Shown piece after piece: positions 28,362-43,300 of a stretch of 64,000 nucleotides of DNA. How positions within the stretch are numbered: position 1 is the first letter of the stretch; each line of letters starts with the position of its first letter. A program made the translations under genes and the position numbers. Location: NCBI RefSeq assembly GCF_020882245.1, contig NC_083597.1, forward strand, positions 74,440,152-74,504,151, in the 5' to 3' direction. The DNA comes from Rhopalosiphum padi (Eukaryota > Arthropoda > Insecta > Hemiptera > Aphididae). The notes under the pieces are model-generated. The model searched no databases. It was not told the DNA's origin and saw nothing but the letters and a program-made list of their open reading frames with translations.

Positions 28362-28908
28362 GTGAGTACCCATACTATACTATGTAATATTATTACAATA
28401 CTTATGATTAGGAGATTTAAAAAATAAATAATACAATATAACGATATCCCGAAAAAGTTAGTTTTTTTGATGGGTGATGCCAATAGTTATTATTAGAAAA
28501 TTAAAAATATTTTTTTGTTGTTTAAGATAGTTGATAACATGTTAATAGTAAAACGATATAAGCCTTTTTTAGGTCTAGATTAATATTTTTAATAATTTAA
28601 CGATTGATAGTTTTGTACTTTTTTAACTTATACCTACCTATCTGTTTTTGTCATTATACTCAATTTTAAAATTAAACATAAAATGTTATTACAATACGAG
28701 ACTAAAAAATATTAAGTAGTTATAGCCTATAGGTACTTAATATGATATTATTGTGTACCTAGTTCTCAAAGCTATCTTAATTTTACAGAAAATTATTATT
28801 AGTTGGAAAATTATAGTTATAATATAAAATAGCTTCTTACGAGTAAAATGATATATTTACATAATACAAGTTTATTCATTTGAATATTATAAAATAAATA
28901 CATATAAG

Positions 28909-28950
<42 letters not shown>

Positions 28951-31900
28951 CCAAAAGTAATTTACTAAAATGTTAGAAAATACTAAAAACTTGTTAATAT
29001 TCTTCAGGCGTTAAAAAAACATCAATTTTACTTTAGTTTGAATATTTAAAATCAGTTTTAACAAATTTAAAAATATCTAATCAGTTGATATAAGATTCAT
29101 ATTAAAAATAGATAATCTTCAATACCTCAAATGATAATATTTTAGAATAAAGTATATTATATTTAATTTAATATAGTTCTAAAACACTTTTATTTTATAA
29201 CGATTATCATTTATCAACCATTGATATACTAATTTATTAAAATGTTACACTTACTTATATTTTTAAATTATTTAAGTACAGAATAATATCCTATAATCAT
29301 AAAATATCTAGTTTAATAGCTTATTTAATAAAATATTCATGGAAAGTATAAAAAAATATGTCCCACTCCACTTTACCAAACTAAAAGTAACTATAACTTA
29401 AAGCTTATCAATTATTTCGTTGGATTCAACGATGTATGTTATACATACATAAAAATATCATAATAAAAAAATTAATAATATTTAAATATTAACAGTTTGT
29501 TTAATTAATTTGTATATTATTCGCTAATAGAAATTAGTGCAAATGCACAGAATTCTATTAATATTAAACAATGGAAAAAAATAAAATTATAAATATGTAT
29601 TTTTTTTATAAATATTTTTAATTAGTGCAGCATAACTAATGACAGGTTTTATACATGAGAGCATAATTTAGGTATTTTAGAATTTACACGAACAGACTGA
29701 ACAATAACTTAGATAAAGTTGTTTTTTTTTTCATTTTAGTCGTGCAATTTAAGATAGCCTATTTCGGCCATAAGTAAATTGATAACTATAAAAATATAGT
29801 CATGTAAATTCATGGCTAGTTAAAATGACTCTGGTTAACAGAATAGTTTTACGATCGATTTAACCAGCTTATTTCGCGAAATACGAACTGTTAATTCGAC
29901 ATATTTATATTATATTTTAAATAATGATTAAAAACTAAAAGATAGACTTAAAACTTAAAAAACAAATTAATTCAAGTGTTGTTTGTTTTAAAGCATTATT
30001 TCGCACACGAGAAAAATTAACCACAAAATAATGAAGGTACCTAATAATATTAAATTTACTTTAAACGTTTAAACTTTAAAAATTTTAATTTTAGTAGGTA
30101 ATAATATGTACATACGTTGTAATTTTTATATTATTACTCATAGTTAACTTTTAACTAATTAGTATATTATATTTTAATTAATGGCGTTATTATTATTCTT
30201 TAATTTCTTATTATTTGTACTTACGTTATTAATTATTTTTAAAATGTACAACTTACATTAGACTGATATTTAAAAAAAAAACACCTATGAAATTATTTAA
30301 ACAGCACATACAATTTGACAGATTGTGATTTACCTTCCATCAGATAATGCCTAAAATCAGATTTGATAATTTTGGTTCTAAATAATTCTTCGATTAAATG
30401 TTAAATTTATTAACAAATACTTAAATTAAATTAAATGTAATACAATTGTAAATATAGGTACTATAATGGATTTTTATGGTGATATAGTATTAGTATGTAT
30501 AGTAAAATTATTATGAATGACTATGATAACATGATACATTTTAACATCATAATCTATAGTTTATCAAAGAACAAATTCATTAATAGATAATGATGTAATA
30601 GTATATTTATTATGGAATATATTTGAATTATACGCTAATGTATTCATTATTTTTCACACAAAACTTAGGATTAAAGTTGTTTTTAAAAAACTCGTTTATA
30701 TAATAACAACAAGGGTATCTATTGGCTTATAAAGAATATTATTTATCGTCAACGTTTATAATGTATTCAATAATGACATGATAGTAATAAATTATTGAAT
30801 CGTAATTAGAAGATGCGAACGAATGTAACATTGATCTAGGTCGTAATCAAGGTGTGACATCTATGTAACCTTCTTACACTATCTTTCCTTATAATTTTGA
30901 TGATGATATACATGAATTGCACAATAGGTGTTTTTATTGTTTTAATATCTACTTATCTGCATATACCCTTTATTATATTAAAATTCGGTATTTATACATT
31001 TTTAAGGATTTCGATGTTTTTTTTTATTTTAAAAATAAAAATTATATGTTCTAGGCTTCATCATTAACTCTTAAATTAAGATTTTATTTTGCTGTTTACC
31101 TAATTTGTAATTTATACCATTGTCATCACAATGTATACAAATTATTACATACAATTGGCATACGTTCAATCTACCAAGCATTAAAATTTAGTTAATATGA
31201 ATTCATGTATTCATAAAATTCACATAGAAATAGAAATAGCTGCTTTTAAACAGATTTTGAAACTTTTAATTTCTTATTCGATCTTACAATAATATAAAGT
31301 ATAATAAATTATGTAAAAACTGCAAACAAATTCTTAGTTTTTTAAATCTAAAACTTAAAATAAATTAATACCACGAAATCATTTCTTGACTGGTTTGGTC
31401 ACTATTTTTCTAATCATATATTTTATATTATAATGTTAAATAAATAATGGATTGTATAATAAACTTCGGAAATATAAACATTATTTATGCATCTAAAATT
31501 GTTTGTATTCCAATAAATAGAAAATACAATCGCATATATTATTATTTGTTCTTGTAAAGATATACAATAAAAAAAACTAAAGTATAAAGTCACTATTTTT
31601 TTGAATAATATATTATTACATTTAATTCTAAAAGGTTTGAACATGCATTTTATAAAATTTTGAATGAAAATAAAATTAATTAGTTTTAAACATAATTATT
31701 AGCTATTAAATGAGTAAAATAATGCCTATAAATTTTCTTTAAACAGTTACCGTTGATATATGATAAAAATATAAGAAGTTAAATAACAAAGTTAATAACA
31801 AAAAAAAGTTAAAAAGTTAATTCACATTAATAAAATAAATTCATATCTTAGTACCTCTATTATTGTTTATGTTGTTGAGTATTGACATATATATTATTAT

Positions 31901-34900
31901 TACTTTATTTTTCTTAATTTAACAATTTATTCTGAACACGCTTTTTGTTTTAGATGTATCAATCTATTAAAAGAAAAAAATCTTTTTTGATAATTTGTAT
32001 TGAAACAAAACCAAGTAGTATTAAATAAACTGAGTTCAAAGTTATTGAATAAAATATTTTGACGATACCGTATCTAACAATTCACATCTTTAATACCATT
32101 ACCCTTTCAAAGTAGAATGTTTGTGACTAACTTTTAAGTTAAACTTAATTATTATGATAAGGAATTTATAGAGCATGATTAATTGTCACGTAGGTACCCT
32201 ACAGCTATATGTTGCACAACACTGTTTTAGGCTACACAGTCGCGTAAATAACATTTTTATAATGATAATTTGTTGAATTGTTTGTTCGTGAATATCGAAT
32301 ACCACCGACATGCTAATAATGACAAAGTTTATTAATCGTGAATCAGATAAATCTTGTACGTTATATACTTATATTTATCTGTCGGCCGTTCGTATATAAC
32401 ATTTGACATTGTGCCATAACACATTTAAGATTAATACCTTAAGCCACGACAACATAATTTATTTTTATATGATATGATATCTACAATCAATACATATAGC
32501 GTGCAGACGTGCAGTGTTTTCTTAAAGTGTAAAATTAATACCTTTTAATCATTATTTTTGGGTATTCTTCATTAATGTTTCAATGCGAAACATCATTGTG
32601 TCATTTTTGGTTTACTCGGTGTCATCAGCTTAATTAATTTTTACCAAGCCAAATATAAATAATATGTCAATACGCTGTTGACACGTTTCGTTATAATTTA
32701 CGTTATATTATATTCTGCAGTATTTTTCCCACAGTGTCTCATCCGGGATAGGAAATAAATTTATTACAACGTTCAAAATCAATTTATTGAAAACGTTCTT
32801 CCATCTCCCCGTAGGCTATAGACGCTATAGTATACAAATCTGCTTATTGTTTATTGATTATTTAAAGGCCGTTATTCTGAAGCTGGTTAATATTAGACGT
32901 GGTATAGCCAAGTGGTTAAACGTACCGTTCAAATACCAATCGATAACGCACTGTTGGATGGCTCTTTATGCGACATTATTACAAACAGTTTACCAGTTTA
33001 CCTGCACCGCCAAATATTGATTTAACAGATAATGATAGGTTTGTGTGAATAACATAATATATTATGTTATTATGTGTGAACACGGCGAAAACAGAAACTC
33101 AATAATGAGTAATAATCCCCTAGCATCTGGCTTTTGTTTAAATCACAGACCGTCATTATATTAAATATAATTAAATAAAAATGCGTTCATTAAATTAAAA
33201 ATGCTACCTAAAATAATAGTCGACTAACGATTTGTAACGTCATAGAAAGTCCGATTGATGAATCAGTTATAAGGAATGTGAAGTACATAAATCATATAAA
33301 CATTTTTATTTTTAACGGAAGTCAAAAATTTGATTAAATTAACATCCTATTGATTTGTGTATGTGGGAGGTTGCAAAAAATTCTATTTTTCGTAATTTTA
33401 GTCCTTCACGTGGGTGATTTTAACATGTCGATGTCAAAATATATTTATAAATTTAATGACACGTTATAATTTTACAAGGAAATTTTTTTTTATACAATTC
33501 TAACAAATGATACATCAAGTTATTACGCAAAAATTGTAATTAGATTTTATCAAAAGTTAAATTCTCTGGGAACAGTAAATTTTCCACGTGGGTTATAGAT
33601 TTATTTTTTTTCAATTTCTGATTTTAAACGGTTATAATTTATTCGAATTTTGTATAAATAATTTTTTTAGTTGGTTGTTATAAATATTAAATAATACTAA
33701 ATACAAAATGTTATACTATAAATTATATTATCATTTGTGCCAATGAAAAATGTTTCCTTATACAGATTTTTTCAACGGTGAATGCTTGGAAATAGATAAG
33801 CACACATTTGTAGACACGAGATAAAATGCTTGCAAAATACAATAAGCTCTTTCTTATTGATGTTATAGTATAATATGTTGAATAAATATGAAAAAGAAAA
33901 AAAATAACATTTAAGTCAATAAAATATAACTTTTGTGAATTATCAAAAAACTGAGGATTTTCATTATCCATTATTATTATTATAGTTAATATATTTGTAT
34001 GGTTTGAATGATAAAATATTTATTGAGTTTATAAAAATTAAAAAATCTGCACCATATATTTATCTTCATTTTTAATTAAATGTGATTTTGTTATTTATAT
34101 TTCGAACTACCTTTACTTAAACACGCTACGGTCATTACTCATTTCTTACAATTAATTATTTCTAATAATTTTAATCGTATATAATATATATGTTATGGAA
34201 TGTTTTGTCAAATTTTAATTTTAACACGTACATTGATAATTATAATTTTATAATTATTGTGTATAGTGATGTATTATATTATATTATGTTTCACTTTGAA
34301 TCTAAAGAGAAGATTTATCTCATAATATCTTATATAATATTAAAATAATTGGTACAAAAATAATTTTGATTGGCAACATGTTTAGGCTTAATGGATGTGT
34401 AGGTATATATGTTATATTATTAAAACAACGATTTTATAATAGGATAACATTGTATATCGGCTTTCATTAAAAACATTTCCGCGTATATGTTATTTAAATT
34501 ATGTTTTGTTATAGAAATATCTATTGATTCGTTTTTACCATATTAAAGTGTAGTTTCAATCTAATGGGGTAAATTATTAATATAGTTCTAGCATATAATA
34601 TATTATTGTGATTTCGTTTTAATTTAAACCCTAGAAAGTCATTCGGTCAAGGGTATAAGGAGATAGAACACACTATCACTGGCCTAAAAACAAATCATAT
34701 ACGTGTTTTATTTGCTATTCGAACACAATTAATATATTTCACATTTACAGGGCAATTAACTGACTCACCCTGACTTTTTGGGATGAATCATTTTTTTTAA
34801 ATTGCCTTAGCAATACGTTCACCACTATCCTGTATTATGTAATGCGATTTATCAACCAGTTAAACAAATATATCTGACGGATGACAGCTTTAATAAGAAC

Positions 34901-37900
34901 CCGGCTTTTGTCAAAATTACAATTCTGCTGTCTGGAAATATAAATTGCAGATTACATAATGAAATAACTTACAAACGTTTATTGGTGAAAATAAGGCTTT
35001 AGATATACCATTAAACGATTGAAAATGTAATTGTATATGGATTTTCGAAAAAAATAAATGCACACAACTGATGATATTTCATTGCCATTGGGCTTTTGTG
35101 AAACGTTTGTTATGAAATTGGATAGATATAATGTTGATAAATTGATGTTTCGTTTTGTTGTTTTAAAAAAAAAATCTATATAACATAATATATATATATA
35201 TATTATATGTATAAAGCTGGTTTAGACACGACCAGTCATTTTCTGATAGAAGTGTACAATTTATAACAATATATAATGTTTTCTAAGTTTGTCAAAATAT
35301 TTTAAAGAAAATCAATATTGTAGACGATGGAACTAATGGCTTCTCCAAAATCCACTTTAATCTAATGTATATATACTACCTGGAAATCTGCTCTTAAGTA
35401 TCGTTTTTTTTCCATGCTGGTTAAACGTGATTTTCGAAACGACCTATCATCGTGTCACACGTGTCGTGTGATTTTGACCGTATAATATGTGTACACTTTG
35501 AAAAATACCAGTCTTATAATTTATAAAACTTGGCAACCGTTCAAGAGAGATGCGTGGGATAGGGTACACGTCTGTTCTCGTGATTTTTATGTATGTTTCC
35601 ACGTCGGATAATCGTTAATAACGACTGTTATTTTACTTACGTCTCGACGGACTTTAGTTAAAAACAATGCGTTTTTGATTTTATTTCCCTTCGGGACGGA
35701 ACGGATTGCAACACATTCCACATAGCTGTGCGTCAATATGGAAAGTATAAGTAGCCAATGTGACGCATAAACCTGACAGATACGGCGGGTGGTCTTTCTA
35801 TTGTTTTTTTCGGTCACTGTGTCGTTTCATAACGCCGTACGAGTACATTATAATATTATTAGCAATGCTAATGCTATATGTCTAAGTGCCTTGGGTTTGT
35901 TTCTAAACAATTATTACACGCCTACAGACACGTAAACTACAAGGAGTAAATGTATTAATTTCGCAAAATGGATTTTTGCGAAACTACAACCATTTATTTG
36001 GGGTGGCCATCAGTTTTTATAATTTTATTCTTATCATAAGACTAAGTTTTTGAAATAGATTTTTAGTGTATTGTTGAATGTTTGAAAACAATAGACAGAA
36101 GCTGTGACTCTCGTGTATCGTTGATTTTGATAGCTTGCTTGGACTCTCAATGATTTTATAGTTGATAAAAATAACAATACACAAGAAGCAAAACTAAATA
36201 TAATAGATAAAAAAATAAGCTATTTATTAAGTCAAACCTTTTAATTGATTATCTATTTATTTATATAAAAAGGAAAATAAAGTTTTTAAAAAAGCTGGAA
36301 AAAATTGTCCAATCGTCAACATCTAGTGAAAATGTTTGTACTTTTTTTAAATAATCAATATTAAAATGAATTAAATTCAAATGACGATCTAGTCTATTCG
36401 AGTGTCTTAGTTCCCGAAATAAATAATTACAATTATAAGTGTTTGAAAGTAAAAATAATAATTTAAACATCATAAGATTTTATTAGTATTTTGCGCGATA
36501 ACTTATTACATAGTATAATATGTACGTGTCATGTAAACAATATTCATTTTATCATTGAATATTTTAGTAGTAAAACAGTTACAACTTTTGGTCTTCAATA
36601 TAGTACCTATTGGTTTAACATTCCTTTAAGTGGTTTTCGTGATGATTGATGGCCAATAATATTACAAACCGTTATAACAATATGATCGTTATGATCGTCA
36701 GAAATGTTACTCGAACAACGTTTCTCAGTAGCGTATATGGTCGTATAACATGTCTCTCTCGGGTTGTTACAGCACTATTATACGACAACAATAATTATAA
36801 TTAATTCTGATGTCTCCAAAGCCGGTCGTAGCGCCTCCGTGGCGAATTCAATTCGTCGGAAATATTCCGCGGCACCCACACGGTACGCGCACGCACTCAT
36901 ATATACACACGTACACACGAACGCCGAACGCATATTATACCATATTATGCATAACAAGAAAACAGCTCCTACTCCTTTGACGTTCGGTACATCGTCGACC
37001 GGCCGACAAGGTTAGTTGCCCCGTGGATGCTGCCGTCGCCGTCGTATGCTATACGAATGTTGTACACATCACATTAATATATTATTATATATGCGGACAA
37101 TATTTACGGCTGTAAAATGTGATATATCCATGCGCGTACCACAATAATGACGAATAATAGCCAATGCAACACGAAACGTTATGAGCGTGACGGCCGATAC
37201 CGTTTTAGTCGTACATTGAACGACGCGGACCTCCCTCATAATTGGGATTTACCATTATTTTTGATACGTACAACTCCCCACGCAGGATAACGACAATCGT
37301 GACTTGTGTTGCACAACACTATACATGCTATTTGTTTGTTTCTTTATTTATCATTTTCATTTTTCCCATTTAGATCATTGTCACTGCATGTGTGGGAATT
37401 GTTAGCTAGCGATTTTAATTTCACGGTCGGACATCATTCCGTGTCGATAGATGATAGTGTCCATATATGCACGAATTAATGGGAAATGTCAGTATGGTTA
37501 AATAATGAAAACGTAATTCGAAACACTACAACTTCATAATAATATTATAATAAATCGAGTGTTGAACCAAACTGTGCATCTTTGTTACCGGGTTTTCTTT
37601 AACTGCACTTCCTACATTTATAATCTTGAAAGACTCAAAAGGTATAAGGTATAATAATGAGTAGGTATAAACTATTTTTGTTCGGCTGACTAATCTATTT
37701 TTCTTTATTGACTTCAGAAATAGATATAGGTAACACGATCTACGAATTAAACGTGTCAGATATACGATATATTAGTAAGTTGTAATTAACAGCTATTTAC
37801 TATTGTTGTTATGATTTTGATAGTCCGTGAGATTGCGAATTCGTGACAGACATTTTTGTCTCCCCTCTTCGCGAACCATTACGTAACTTTGGTTTTTACA

Positions 37901-40309
37901 GTTTTGTGACACCTTGAATTCATATATATTATACATATATGTATATCAAATAAACTGAAAAGCTATTTAAGTTAGATTAATAATTTTCATTCATATCGTT
38001 TAAATATGAATTATAATATATTTTTTTTTAAGTACTTTATGTTTTAAGTTGTAGATATACAAATTTAATTTGTCATATATATTTTATACATCAAATTTAA
38101 TTATTTACTACATCATTAGATTAACTGCAATATAAAAAAAATTGAATACATTGATTTTGTAATGATGAGTGTATTCTAATTTAATTTAATTTTTTATCCG
38201 AAGGCTCCTTTAGGAACAGTTATAATATTTCAATCAAACAATTTTAGGGTAGTTTCTGGTAGAAAATCAGGTTTAGTTGATACTATTTTGGTGTAATTGG
38301 TCAAAAGTAAAAAAATTCTACGTACTTTTTTTTAATAGTCGGGAGAAACAAAAAAAAAAAAATATAGAAAAGGAAATTATTTACGCAACACCGATGTTTG
38401 AACAAAATCGATTTTGTTATTTTGTTGTAATTCAAATAATATATATTAATAACAAATATATACGATGGTTTGGCAATCACCTGTGAGACCGTGTGTCAGA
38501 CACAGGCTCCGATCAGAATCGTTTTTCATGTGCAATGATTTATCATTGAATTCAAATTTAACATAATATATCGCTGTATTTTTTTTTATAGTAGTTAAAA
38601 CTTTAAATTGGAAATCGATCGCAAACATCATGAATTAAATAAATATTTATTTAAATTTTTATCTGAGAATGATTTTTCGTCATATATTTTAATTTAAAGA
38701 AACATTCCAAGACATCATACTTATTTTTATTATACTAAATTTATCACCATACTAAATACTAATTAGTTTAAATAAATACATTTTTCAAAAACCATTATGT
38801 GCAATTAAGCAACATTAACTTTCCAAATAGTATTGATCGCGTCCATCCATCGTGATGAACTAACAATTTATCATTTAAATCGATATTAGGAAAGTCTAAA
38901 TCATCCTCTTGACGTTTTCGTAAATTGTATTGGAAATAAAATAGCATTTCTGTCATTGTTATAACATTCAACATATTTTAAGCAATAAAGAATTTAATAA
39001 TAATTTTTAATGATTGGTATATGTTATAATAGTTAGATTTTAATAACGTAAAGACATGTCATGAGTCTAAATATATTATGTAAGGTTTCATTTGAAGAAA
39101 AAAGAAACGGTGTACCCGATATCATTATTCTTATTTATCTTATGTATGATTTTGTTTTTATTAGAAAAAGGGAAACATATTAAAACATCATTGTAAAGTA
39201 TAGTAAAATGTTTTAAATAAAAAAATTGCAATTCTCAAACTATAGCTTTTAAACTTTTTAAGCTTACTCGTACATTTTATAGCGGATTATTTTAGCTGTT
39301 GAAAAGTGTACGTGTATTTAAAACAAATACCTTGTATAATATTTAAAAGTTTTATGGCCGGATCAGTGAAAAAATTGTTTATAAACATGTATTAATGTTT
39401 GCATAAATAAGCTTGATAAAGTCGTGATGATATCGTTCGCAAAAAATTCGAAAATCACAGGCCACAGATAGCACTTTTACTGCGCGTATATCATTACAAT
39501 ATATTATTATTATTATTATTATACATTTGAATTCGCATTCGTTTCCGGAGTATGAAATGACATTATAAACGTGTCAAACTGCATACAGTGTGTAACAACA
39601 TTTCACGTAGATCACGACAGCGATTAATTATTATCATTGAGATAGACGAAAACAAAAACAAAAATAAGACAAAATAAAATGCTGGATGCTGCTTGTGTCG
39701 TATTATATCTCCAGCACGTCTGCGGATCTATTGTCGGAGTTCGCGCCTTCGTCCATTGTTGTGTGTATTATTTCACATGTGTGGGCAAATATTATGTAAT
39801 CCGTATGGGTACGCACTCACACACGTATGCATTATAATATTATACACGGTGCTACGGTGTTCCGGAGAACGGTGTCTTTTCGGTACCGCCGGGAAGCAAT
39901 GCGCGTAAATACCGTAGGTCGAACTTGACATAAAGCTTCGAACCTACCCCGGGGCCAGTGAAAGTAATTTATCGATGGTTGCTATTTTCGCACACATCAA
40001 TCATTTTACATCAATATTTAACAATATTTGTCTCATTAAAACGAATTGTGTATTGTATATGTGTTTGTATAGACGCGCGTATTATATGTGTATAGTATTA
40101 TTATTATTATTGTGTTCAGAATCATTTCGACCGCAAAGACCTGAAAGCGATATATTATTATAATAGTCGCCGCACCCACACTTTCTGTTCGGGTACGTTT
40201 TACACCTACGGAACTGAAATACACACACAGTTTTATTATATACGAATAATACGGTTAACTGCAAAGCAATAATAATTCCAAACGAAAACTGTACTTTTAC
40301 ATAATATCA

Positions 40310-40340
<31 letters not shown>

Positions 40341-43300
40341 CGACGAGCAGTATGTGTTATATTGTATAGTTGAAATGTGCGACGCGCGGTGTTTGCAGAG
40401 ACACGGAACGCTTACGATCGTGTGCATTATGTTTTTACAAGCACCTAATAGTACTTATGGCCCAATACGAATGTCATCCGCACAGTCGTTTAACACGCGC
40501 ATGCCGTGTGGCGTCTGTTCGGCGACGAGGATCGAAGATGCATTTTTATTCGCCCGAACGTGTATAATATTATAAACCGAAGTGTAGGTATGCGCGTTTG
40601 AAGACACTCTGAACGTCGTTGAAATACACTTACGAAAACGTTTATTTACCAGCAGAACACGACGATATTATCATATAATATTATTATTATACCGGGCGAG
40701 CGGCCACACATCAATACGTTTCAATAATACAACGTCATAATATAGTGGTGTGCGTGTTGTTTACGCGCGTCTATACCGAGCGTAGGCACTTATAATCTTC
40801 ATTGAATATTCTGCAGTATTTTGCCGGTTTATGGACCGCTCTTTCCGCGCGTGGGCACATCTCCCCCGCGCAACAGCCTCCGTACACCCGGCAGATTCGA
40901 TTGTTATTCCGTTTATTATTATTATTATTATTACGTTTTTTTTTCTGTTCAAGACGTATTAACCGTCCGCGGCGGCGCGCTAGAGGAATGTCGAATAACG
41001 AAACTTTCACTCATACACATAATATTATATCAGACAATAAGATGCACGGACGTGCGCACATCGCGGCGGTCGACCTTCGAGCGCATGTGTGTACGAATAT
41101 TTACATCGGTCTTGAGGGCGCGGATACTCGTAGAAGAAATAAAACGCAGGCTTCGGGCGAAGTAGACCTAGAAAAAAAATATTATATGTATACACTATGT
41201 ATAACGTGAGCGAACGCGAACGTTATTATTATTATTCAACACCGTCGTCGGTGTCGTCGAAAGTGTTTGCCCACGCGCGGTCGCCCGGACCCGTATACCG
41301 GTCTTCGTATAATATATACCTATATATATATATATATATATATATTATATTAAACGTACGAGAAGGTTTTGGGCGGTCACGTTGAACTTTCAACCGTTTA
41401 GGTCATACACATGTGCGCAAAAGTGAACGCGTGGAATTCCGACGGCACACACACACACACACACACATACGCGCGCGCCAGCCCGTCCGTACGACATCGT
41501 ATTATCATTATGATTTATAATAATATCGGAATCGCATGGCCCGAAGACGGTAGATCACCGACGGCAGTTTATTGCTGCGGCGTAACGCGAACAACGGCGA
41601 TATGCTGATGATGATGATAATAATAATAATATCTGGTCAGACCAGTCTCCGACGCCAGGCGGTGTATAAAAATAATATTATAATATTATAATAATATAAT
41701 ATATGTAAAGGACTGACGGATAAGGACGCTCACGTAACCAGGTATACGCGGACGCGGTAGATAATACGACGGTGGCTGCGATGATGATACCTGACGGCCT
41801 TCACCTTAAAAGCGACGGCGCCTGTGTACCATTTATATACACGCCGCCGTAATAAAACGCGTATAATATTATTTTAATGATAATAATAGTATAATGCGAT
41901 CGTGTCGATTGTAACAATAAATAATAATAAACGGAGGCAGTCCTACTACTACACACTATCGAAGGACCGCGGCTGAAGTGCTGCTTCTTCATGTGTTCCG
42001 TACGTTACAACACCGCGCTGTGCATAATACGAGTATTACATTATGGTACTTAGATTTGCATATTATTATTATTATATATTATACTCGACACCGAATAATT
42101 ATATAATTGTATCGATCGGGCGAATCCGTCCGTCAGTCACGCGTTGGCCTTTGGACAGTCCCCGCACACGGCGTTATACCGACTGTATCCTACCTGTTGT
42201 GTACCACGGAATAGCGCCTCTACTGAATATAATAATATTAAATAATGTATATTATTACTTATTATTATAGCCCCACGGAGACTCGCACTAATCCGCGTGA
42301 TTACGATTTAACGTATCTGTATAGGTGCCTGCGTGCCGTTATTATCACTCTTACTGCGATGATGGGCAATACGTGATCGAACGTGGTGTAATAATAATGA
42401 GCATATAATAGATACAATGGAGTGTTGCTAAACAATGGTTGATGTTGGTCAAATACATAATATACTGTAAACAATGCGCATATCACTCAATGGCGTGCGT
42501 TCGATGAGAATATAAAATATAATATCGCATAAATCCATATTGTACCTTTTTGCTACCTATACCTGTGCACGGGTGCATTAAAATACAATTTTCAACGGAT
42601 AATGGTCCATCATCGTTCATATATAACGTTAAAAACGACAATATAAATCGTAGTCTTAACTCCACAGCTTATATGATGTATTTTAATAGCATTTAAAAAA
42701 AAAAAAATGTTGTCTTACTTTGAACATTGACGAATAATCTTTTTTTATCTAAGGGTCTACAGCACGTGATATAAACCGTATCGTATATGCTTTGCGAAGT
42801 AAGTAAATTGCGTCCCCCAAAAAAAGGTCACAATCCTTATACTATACGCAAATTGCAGTCCGAGTAATTTTGTAACGTCCGTGAATTGCGTCATCGGATA
42901 TTTTGTATATTTTATATTAAATATTGGAAATCCGCACAAACTGAACATAGGTATTTCAGTAAAATAATACCCATATCGCTATAGGGCGTGTACGATTGTT
43001 TTGAAATTGTTGATTTAAGCTACGTTCCTAGTTTGCAAAATTATACAAACGCATATTCAAAATGTTTGTTGTATCCGTTCTGTCTTGTTTATAGTAGTTG
43101 TACGCTGAACGTATTAGTATAATATTAAATTACAATAATATTATCATGACTAGGGACTATTTAGGTACCCAACTTTAATAGTTTTTTAGAATGGACTGTT
43201 TTTTTAAGCCTACGCGCGTAAAGAACTAAATCAACAGAGCCGGTCGAGCCGGATCATATTTATTGTATCTCAGCTGAATTTATTAACATTAAAAAAAAAT

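Larger units (their letters stand above)
39700..42300. promoter_or_regulatory. Extended CpG-rich region with dense simple repeats
   Basis: About 2.6 kb that is markedly richer in CpG (many CGCG and ACG runs) than the flanks and interrupted by ATT, TA and CA microsatellites. Many overlapping frames on both strands have no recognisable domain and look composition-driven. It may be an enhancer cluster, an alternative promoter or an unrecognised non-coding transcript. Confidence 0.25.

Noticed and set aside
28013..28483. Overlapping minus-strand frames across the promoter and exon 1
   Set aside because: No domain, low-complexity composition, and they lie opposite a better-supported TATA, leader and donor arrangement.
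32905..32980. Functional tRNA gene
   Set aside because: The A and B boxes are too close, no anticodon arm fits between them, and no acceptor stem pairs.
36764..37015. 83-codon + frame
   Set aside because: No domain is seen, and the donor-like site inside would leave phase 1, which does not fit the 47986 exon. Kept only as a possible non-coding leader.
40802..41209. 135-codon + frame in the CpG-rich region
   Set aside because: It runs through ATT microsatellite and Arg-rich low complexity, overlaps other frames of similar length on both strands, and has no domain or clear splice context.
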